The translations under genes were made by a program, and so were the position numbers. The notes beneath the pieces were generated by a model. It was not told the origin of the DNA. It did no database searches and saw only the letters and a program-made list of their open reading frames with translations. This document shows positions 58,978 through 64,000 of a DNA stretch of 64,000 nt, in pieces; the stretch's first letter is position 1, and every line of letters starts with the position of its first letter. This DNA comes from Lachnocurva sp045579705 (GTDB taxonomy: Bacteria; Bacillota; Clostridia; Lachnospirales; Lachnospiraceae), in the NCBI GenBank assembly GCA_045579705.1, contig JAZNMP010000019.1, forward strand, positions 84,726 through 148,725, in the 5' to 3' direction.

Positions 58978-59712
58978 ATGTCTATAAAGAAAAAACTCAT
59001 CATATTTCTATTTGCAGCCGTTGCGAGTGCCCTAATCGTGGGACTTGGTAGCTGCATAACACATGATAGGAACAGCAGAACGCATGAGGATGATGCCGCT
59101 AATAAGCAAGTCACGCTCTATCTCGTACGCCATGCAGAGACGGATGCAAATGTTCGAGGGCTTCTAGCGGGAAGTGGGACAGATGCGATGCTCACAGATG
59201 ATGGAAAAAAACAAGCCATAAAGACCGGCGCCTGCCTATCAAAGGTGAAGTTTGACAGCGTCTATACGAGTGAGCTTACGCGAACGAAAGATACTGCGTC
59301 TCTCATATTAAAGGAGAATAAGGCTTCGAAGAAGAGACTAAAGATTAAAGCGCTCCAGGGTTTAAACGATTTAAACTGGGGTGAGCTTGAAGGAAAGACT
59401 ATTCCAGAAGCCGTGAACAGAGATCCGAGGTTTAACCTGGATTCATACATAGGAAGTTTGGATGACGAGGACTTTAAACCGAATTTTGGAATTGAAAGTA
59501 GAGGCCATCTTTGCAAACGCTTTGATCAGGCGTTTGATGAGATAATATCTCAGGCGAAAGACAAAGATAACATTTTAGTTGTAAGTCATTCGTCTATGGC
59601 CTGGTGGTTGCATAAAAGTGTTAAAGGCAATCACATTGACAACCTTCCAAATGCGAGTGTAACCAAGGTGGTATATGAGAATGGACATTTTAAGAATAAG
59701 AACTTTTTTTAA
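58978..59712 (+). CDS. Secreted histidine phosphatase (phosphoglycerate mutase-like)
   Basis: 244 residues. A signal segment with lipobox-like VGLGSC, so probably a lipoprotein or membrane-anchored on the outside. The histidine phosphatase core has LVRHAETDANV (catalytic His), YTSELTRTKDTA, the Glu-rich LNDLNWGELEG, and VVSHSSMAWW with the second His. An extracellular location is unusual for this mostly cytoplasmic family. Substrate unknown; promoter shared in sequence with the choloylglycine hydrolase gene. Confidence 0.85.
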   Translation: MSIKKKLIIFLFAAVASALIVGLGSCITHDRNSRTHEDDAANKQVTLYLVRHAETDANVRGLLAGSGTDAMLTDDGKKQAIKTGACLSKVKFDSVYTSELTRTKDTASLILKENKASKKRLKIKALQGLNDLNWGELEGKTIPEAVNRDPRFNLDSYIGSLDDEDFKPNFGIESRGHLCKRFDQAFDEIISQAKDKDNILVVSHSSMAWWLHKSVKGNHIDNLPNASVTKVVYENGHFKNKNFF

Positions 59713-59742
59713 TACATATCAGAAGAACTGAAAAAATAGGAG

Positions 59743-59813
59743 TATAATATCTCTCGGTGGGGACTGGGAGTAAAGAGTAGAAATGTAAGCCAGCGCATCG
59801 CGCTGTTTTTTTT
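59743..59813 (+). ncRNA. Possible short leader RNA upstream of abiH
   Basis: TATAAT at 59743-59748 without a good -35 box, then about 45 bases ending in a perfect hairpin CAGCGC-ATC-GCGCTG (59791-59805) and eight T, 53 bp before abiH. It resembles the promoter-hairpin layout ahead of the Abi_2 gene. Low certainty as RNA; the terminator itself is clear. Confidence 0.35.
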
Positions 59814-59866
59814 ATAGGACCGTTTATGTGTTGAGTTAGATGGGTTAAAAAGAAGGTAGAAATACG

Positions 59867-60925
59867 ATGAATATTTTACTTATAGGTAATGGTTTTGATA
59901 TAGCACATGGAATGAAAACGAGATATGGTGATTTTTTGGATTATTGTATTTCTTATGTGAACAATGATGAATTCTGTGGTTTGATTAGAGATAATCTTTG
60001 GATAGCATATTTTAATAAGAGAAGAAATGATATAGGTGCAAATTGGATTGACTTCGAAAAAGAAATTCAGAGAGTGGTTAAGTCTCTTGAAATTTTTTTA
60101 AAGAATATTGATAAACCGGATAATCTTTTAAATATAAAAGAATGGATGGATTGCGGAAAGTCTGTTAGAGAAACATTTTTTAAGAAAGGTCAAAGTGTAG
60201 AAAGGGTGCTAAATCAAATTCCGGTTATGATTGGTGATTTGAAGAGAGTTGTGCGTGCATTAGAATTGTACTTACTAAATGAAGAAGAACAGTTGAATGT
60301 TGCAAATAAAGTACCAGAAATTGAAAATCTAAAAGATATTCATTGTGTTTTATCGTTTAATTATACTGACACATATAGAAAGATATACGGGGATAAAGGA
60401 AAGTTTTGTTTTGTGCATGGAAATGTTGATGTGCAACATACCTTGGATACATGTAATCTTGTCCTTGGAATAGATGAATATCTTTCTGATGAGATGAAGA
60501 ATTCAAATTTACTCTTTGTAGACTTTAAAAAGTACTATCAGAGAATTGTGAAGCAGACAGGTGCGGATTATTTAGACTGGATTCAGAGAATCAAAGAGGA
60601 TGAGAATAAGTACAAGGCGATTGTTGAGGCAAAAAAAGCAGATATTCGAACTCAGAATAGTATTAGAAATGAAAACATGTATATCTCTAATCTTTATATA
60701 TTTGGACATTCATTGGATATTACAGATGGGGATATTTTAAGAGAGTTTATTTGCAGAGATAATGTTCGAACGAAGATTTTCTATCATGTTGAAAATGAAG
60801 ATAAAACGTTGGTTAAAAAGCGTTTAATACAAAATCTGATAAGGGTAATAGGACAGGATGAACTAATAAGAAGAACAGGAGGAGATAATAAGACGATTGA
60901 GTTTATTCAGCAAAGCGAGACGTAG
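59867..60925 (+). CDS. AbiH abortive infection family protein
   Basis: 352 residues. Begins MNILLIGNGFDIAHGMKTRYGDFLDY, the AbiH signature with the nucleotide-fold GNGFD, and has FNYTDTYRKIYGD and IFGHSLDITDGDIL later, as in the family. Defence against phages by abortive infection; mechanism not settled in general. AT-rich, next to an HD/Hsp90-like protein gene. Confidence 0.88.
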   Translation: MNILLIGNGFDIAHGMKTRYGDFLDYCISYVNNDEFCGLIRDNLWIAYFNKRRNDIGANWIDFEKEIQRVVKSLEIFLKNIDKPDNLLNIKEWMDCGKSVRETFFKKGQSVERVLNQIPVMIGDLKRVVRALELYLLNEEEQLNVANKVPEIENLKDIHCVLSFNYTDTYRKIYGDKGKFCFVHGNVDVQHTLDTCNLVLGIDEYLSDEMKNSNLLFVDFKKYYQRIVKQTGADYLDWIQRIKEDENKYKAIVEAKKADIRTQNSIRNENMYISNLYIFGHSLDITDGDILREFICRDNVRTKIFYHVENEDKTLVKKRLIQNLIRVIGQDELIRRTGGDNKTIEFIQQSET

Positions 60926-61052
60926 ACAAAGTTACGATATAGGATTGATAAATGATAAAAGGTATATGAGTTTATGAAAAATAGAGAATCCTGAAAAGAA
61001 TATCCTTGGTACCCAGGGGGAATGAATGAGCGCACGGAATATAGGAGGGAAT

Positions 61053-63617
61053 ATGGACTATAAAGAATCGAGTTTATGGTGTAATTCGTTAGGCAATGAA
61101 GATTATAAAGAAAAAGAGCTGCGGAAAAGATTGTGTGATGAGTATGAATCATCGCGTAAAAAAGTTGCTTTCTTATTGTCTAAAATTCAGAAAGATTTTC
61201 CTAATTTGACTATACATGATATATCACATATTGATAGCTTGTGGAATATTGCGAGTACAATAATTGGGAAGAATTATGAGATGAATCCACTAGAAGGATT
61301 TGTTTTGGGGTGTGCTTTTTTGGTTCATGATGCAGTTTTGTCATACGATGCGTTTGGTGGTGTGGATGCACTTAGAAACACTAGAGAATGGCAAGATTAT
61401 TATGCGGATTATGATTCAAATAGGAAATCTGAAGAACTCATAAAAGAGTGTGATTTTAAGACAATACGTTTATTACATGCAAAAAAAGCGGAAGACATTT
61501 TTTCTCAGATTTTTCAAAGAGAAGATGGGACTAGCTTTTATATAATAGATGATTTGAGTTTAAGAGAGCATTTGGGGGAAATAATTGGGAAGATCGCTGC
61601 CAGTCATCATTGGAATATCGAAGAGGTAGAGAATCTTGATAATCAATTTGGAGCACCTGTAGGTTTCCCTATTGAATGGAGTATAAATCCTATAAAAATA
61701 GCATGTATTCTTAGATGTGCTGATGCTGGCCATATAGATGGAAATAGGGCGCCAGATTTGATATTACATTCAAGACGAATAGATGGAATGTCAAAGAATC
61801 ATTGGATAGCGCAGAATTATCTGTCACAGTTAATGATAGATAGGGAGGATTCTACTAGATTAGTAATAAAATCAAATAAATCTTTTGAGGAAAAAGATTT
61901 CGAGGCATGGTATGTTGCATATGATATGGTAAAACTTCTCAATAATGAATTGAAGAAGTCAAATGATTTATTGCATAAGTGTGGTACAAGTCAATTTCAA
62001 GCGAAATCTGTAAGAGGTGTAGAATCTCAGGAGGAACTATCTTTATATATAAAAACAAAGGGATGGAAACCATGTGATACTGAAGTACATATTGGTGATG
62101 TCGAGCATTTGATTAAGACAATTGGTGGAGAAAAGTTATATGGAAAAGAGAATAGGTTTGAAATAGTACTTAGGGAATTAATACAAAATGCTCGTGATGC
62201 TATTGTGGCAAGGCAAAAATATGAGAATGGTATAGAAGGTAAAATAATTGTAGCTATAAGTAAAGATCAGGATGGAACTACATGGGTAGAAGTTATTGAT
62301 AATGGAATAGGAATGTCTTTAACCACGGTTAAGGAATGTCTTTTGAACTTTGGCAAAAGCTTTTGGAAATCGGACTTGATGAAATCGGAATTTCCTGGAT
62401 TAAATTCCTCTGGTTTTAAATCAATCGGTGAGTTTGGAATCGGCTTTTACTCTGTATTCATGGTTGCTAAAGAAGTTATTATAGAGACACGAAAGTATAA
62501 TAAGGGGCTAGATACTGCTATACAGCTTAAATTTAACAATGGATTATGTTTGCGCCCAATTGTTAATAATATCATCAGTAAAAGTACAGAGTATTCTACA
62601 AAAGTTAGGTTCTCATTAGATGAAGATTTGGAAAAATGGGAATCAACAAAGCTGATTAAGCCGAATAATAATAGAGAGGAGCCGTTTGAAGTCCCTTATT
62701 ATGCTGTGGTAGCAAATCTAGTTGCAGGGTTAGATGTAGATGTTTACTATTCGGATATAAGCACAGAATATAGAAGAGTACATAAAAATATACATTTGCT
62801 CCAAGAAAAAACACAAGAAATAGCAGACTGGTTAAGAACTATTTCTTATGCAGATTATCGCAAAACAGACATCTATAACAAATATATAGACAATAATTAT
62901 ATGCGATTAGAGAGAGTATATATTGATGGAAAATTTAAGGGAATCCTTGCGTTAAATACTCTTTGGCAAATGAGGACAAACTACCTTGGGGTAGAAACGG
63001 TTGGCGGATTAACTACATTTAATAAGCCGTTTGATGTTGGGGGATATATTGGATGCCTTATTTCAGATCCGGAAACAGCTAGAAGAAATACTGTATATAA
63101 TATTTTTGAAATGCATGATTGGGCTCAAAATCAACTACTTAAGATTTTTGAAAGTAAAATTGATTTTACGGATTGTGTTTATCTTCCATATGCTATTAGT
63201 CCATATAAGATTGACATTTCAGGTATAGTTGTGATTTTGTGTTACAGAAACGGAAAGGATGCTCCTGAATACATAAGATTAGAAGAACTAATACAAACAT
63301 TGAATAACACGGAAGAACGAATTGTTTTTGTGGTGAGTACTATATCTAACACGCCAAGAGTTGATAATTATTTTGGTATTGAACGGTATTATGAGTGCAC
63401 TAAAGAAGGGGAATGGCTGTTTATTCCCGTAGATAATAGTTCGTTTCTATCGCTAGAAGAAAACAGTATACAAGGAGGATACACGATATTAGATTATATT
63501 AGTATTATTGCTAAAAAACATGGGATTTCTGCTAAGAAGGATATCGAAGAAAAGCGTGTGCAAAATATATTTGGCGAACAATGTTCAGTATTAAAAATAG
63601 GGTTTATGACGGAATAA
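61053..63617 (+). CDS. HD-domain plus Hsp90-like ATPase conflict protein
   Basis: About 854 residues from ATG 61053 (AGGAGGGA upstream); an ATG at 61026 is the alternative. N-terminal HD-like domain with HDISHIDSLW and VHDAVLSYD. From about residue 355, a GHKL ATPase: ELIQNARDAI (N box), DNGIGMS (G1) and GEFGIGFYSVFM (G2), then an Hsp90-like middle region and a C-terminal segment with no clear family. HD domains fused to Hsp90-like ATPases are found in predicted anti-phage or conflict systems. Follows abiH by about 130 bp. Confidence 0.78.
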   Translation: MDYKESSLWCNSLGNEDYKEKELRKRLCDEYESSRKKVAFLLSKIQKDFPNLTIHDISHIDSLWNIASTIIGKNYEMNPLEGFVLGCAFLVHDAVLSYDAFGGVDALRNTREWQDYYADYDSNRKSEELIKECDFKTIRLLHAKKAEDIFSQIFQREDGTSFYIIDDLSLREHLGEIIGKIAASHHWNIEEVENLDNQFGAPVGFPIEWSINPIKIACILRCADAGHIDGNRAPDLILHSRRIDGMSKNHWIAQNYLSQLMIDREDSTRLVIKSNKSFEEKDFEAWYVAYDMVKLLNNELKKSNDLLHKCGTSQFQAKSVRGVESQEELSLYIKTKGWKPCDTEVHIGDVEHLIKTIGGEKLYGKENRFEIVLRELIQNARDAIVARQKYENGIEGKIIVAISKDQDGTTWVEVIDNGIGMSLTTVKECLLNFGKSFWKSDLMKSEFPGLNSSGFKSIGEFGIGFYSVFMVAKEVIIETRKYNKGLDTAIQLKFNNGLCLRPIVNNIISKSTEYSTKVRFSLDEDLEKWESTKLIKPNNNREEPFEVPYYAVVANLVAGLDVDVYYSDISTEYRRVHKNIHLLQEKTQEIADWLRTISYADYRKTDIYNKYIDNNYMRLERVYIDGKFKGILALNTLWQMRTNYLGVETVGGLTTFNKPFDVGGYIGCLISDPETARRNTVYNIFEMHDWAQNQLLKIFESKIDFTDCVYLPYAISPYKIDISGIVVILCYRNGKDAPEYIRLEELIQTLNNTEERIVFVVSTISNTPRVDNYFGIERYYECTKEGEWLFIPVDNSSFLSLEENSIQGGYTILDYISIIAKKHGISAKKDIEEKRVQNIFGEQCSVLKIGFMTE

Positions 63618-63649
63618 ATAATAATATAAAAAACATTTCTACAGTCTGA

Positions 63650-63895
63650 TTGCCCATAATATTTTGTATTGTGTTGGCACCTTCGGAAGCAGTTAACGGT
63701 ATTACCTTTCTACAGGTTGTAAGTAACAACAATGGTTACATGCATGTGGAAGTTGGACTAAATGAAAAGAACTCACAAGGACGTCCGAGAATCCTGTATC
63801 ATGATGATGTCAGCATTGGAGAATGTCTTGATATGCTAAGTGCATTTTATAGGCAGGGTAGAGTTGATACTTTCGGATGGAAAGATTTAACTTGA
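63650..63895 (+). CDS. Short unknown ORF, perhaps truncated
   Basis: An open frame of up to 81 codons lacks a clear ATG start and ribosome site (TTG 63650 is the first). The latter part (VSNNNGYMHVEVGLNEKNSQ, then GRPRILYHDD) looks coding. It follows the HD/Hsp90-like gene by about 30 bp. It may be a partner of that gene or a remnant. Confidence 0.35.
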   Translation: MPIIFCIVLAPSEAVNGITFLQVVSNNNGYMHVEVGLNEKNSQGRPRILYHDDVSIGECLDMLSAFYRQGRVDTFGWKDLT

Positions 63896-63942
63896 ATTTG
63901 TAAATCAGTAGTTTGAAGGAAAGGTTAAAAAGATACAATCAT

Positions 63943-63975
63943 AGGCGAAGGCAAGAGATTGTCTTCGCCTTATTT
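63943..63975 (+). terminator. Terminator at the right end
   Basis: AGGCGAAGGCA (63943-63953) pairs with TGTCTTCGCCT (63960-63970), one wobble, followed by TATTT. Confidence 0.6.
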
Positions 63976-64000
63976 ATACGTTTAATTTTGGGAAGCTAAA

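Overview
The window looks like chromosomal DNA of a low-GC, Gram-positive gut anaerobe of the Clostridia, most likely Lachnospiraceae. This is inferred from AT-rich codon use (AGA and ATA common), consensus TTGACA-17-TATAAT promoters, strong AGGAGG ribosome sites, the NadB/NiaR/NhaC/AI-2E-family gene set, starch and sucrose operons, and a choloylglycine-hydrolase-family enzyme. The species cannot be fixed from the sequence. No rRNA, tRNA, CRISPR array, insertion sequence or complete prophage was seen.

Layout. 0-4 kb: NAD synthesis de novo (nadB-nadC-niaR facing nadA) with a NiaR-type operator pair between. 4-13.4 kb: a starch/maltodextrin locus with a surface protein carrying three CBM26-like repeats, MalEFG-type transporter without ATPase, intracellular GH13 cyclomaltodextrinase/neopullulanase, LacI-family regulator, and a secreted GH13 enzyme of cyclodextrin-glucanotransferase architecture. 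13.4-17.5 kb: an AT-rich block with an RNPP/Rgg-like regulator, a convergent 44-residue exported peptide, an MFS exporter, a 28-codon ORF and a radical SAM/SPASM maturase. I read this as a quorum-regulated RiPP locus, and it is the most interesting system here. 17.6-25.4 kb: thrS, a flavin reductase, a CDF metal transporter with a Fur-family regulator, a WYL regulator, GNAT, YgjV-like and AI-2E-family membrane proteins.

25.4-27 kb: 74-bp hairpin repeats on both sides of a PD-(D/E)XK-like gene. 27-33 kb: sucrose locus (scrR facing scrA-scrB-scrK). 33-39 kb: c-di-GMP enzymes (two membrane GGDEF proteins and a PAS-degenerate GGDEF-EAL protein), NhaC antiporter, and a VbhA-Fic type toxin-antitoxin pair. 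39.6-47.4 kb: a CheC-like phosphatase, C39-like protease, CapA-like protein, HAD phosphatase, a 53-bp hairpin repeat array, a lipoprotein amidase, a HEPN-like small membrane protein, a GT2/DUF2304 pair behind a structured leader, and a zinc-protease-like protein. 47.5-53.2 kb: M42 peptidase, then a TetR-controlled cluster of flavin/redox proteins ending in a flavin reductase-rubredoxin fusion.

53.2-64 kb is accessory: unknown membrane proteins, an Abi_2 family protein, a choloylglycine hydrolase, a Ca2+/Na+ exchanger-family transporter behind a yybP-ykoY (Mn2+) riboswitch, a secreted histidine phosphatase, AbiH, and an HD/Hsp90-like ATPase protein. It includes duplicated promoter segments, gene remnants, and several short promoter-hairpin-terminator units that may be small RNAs or attenuators.
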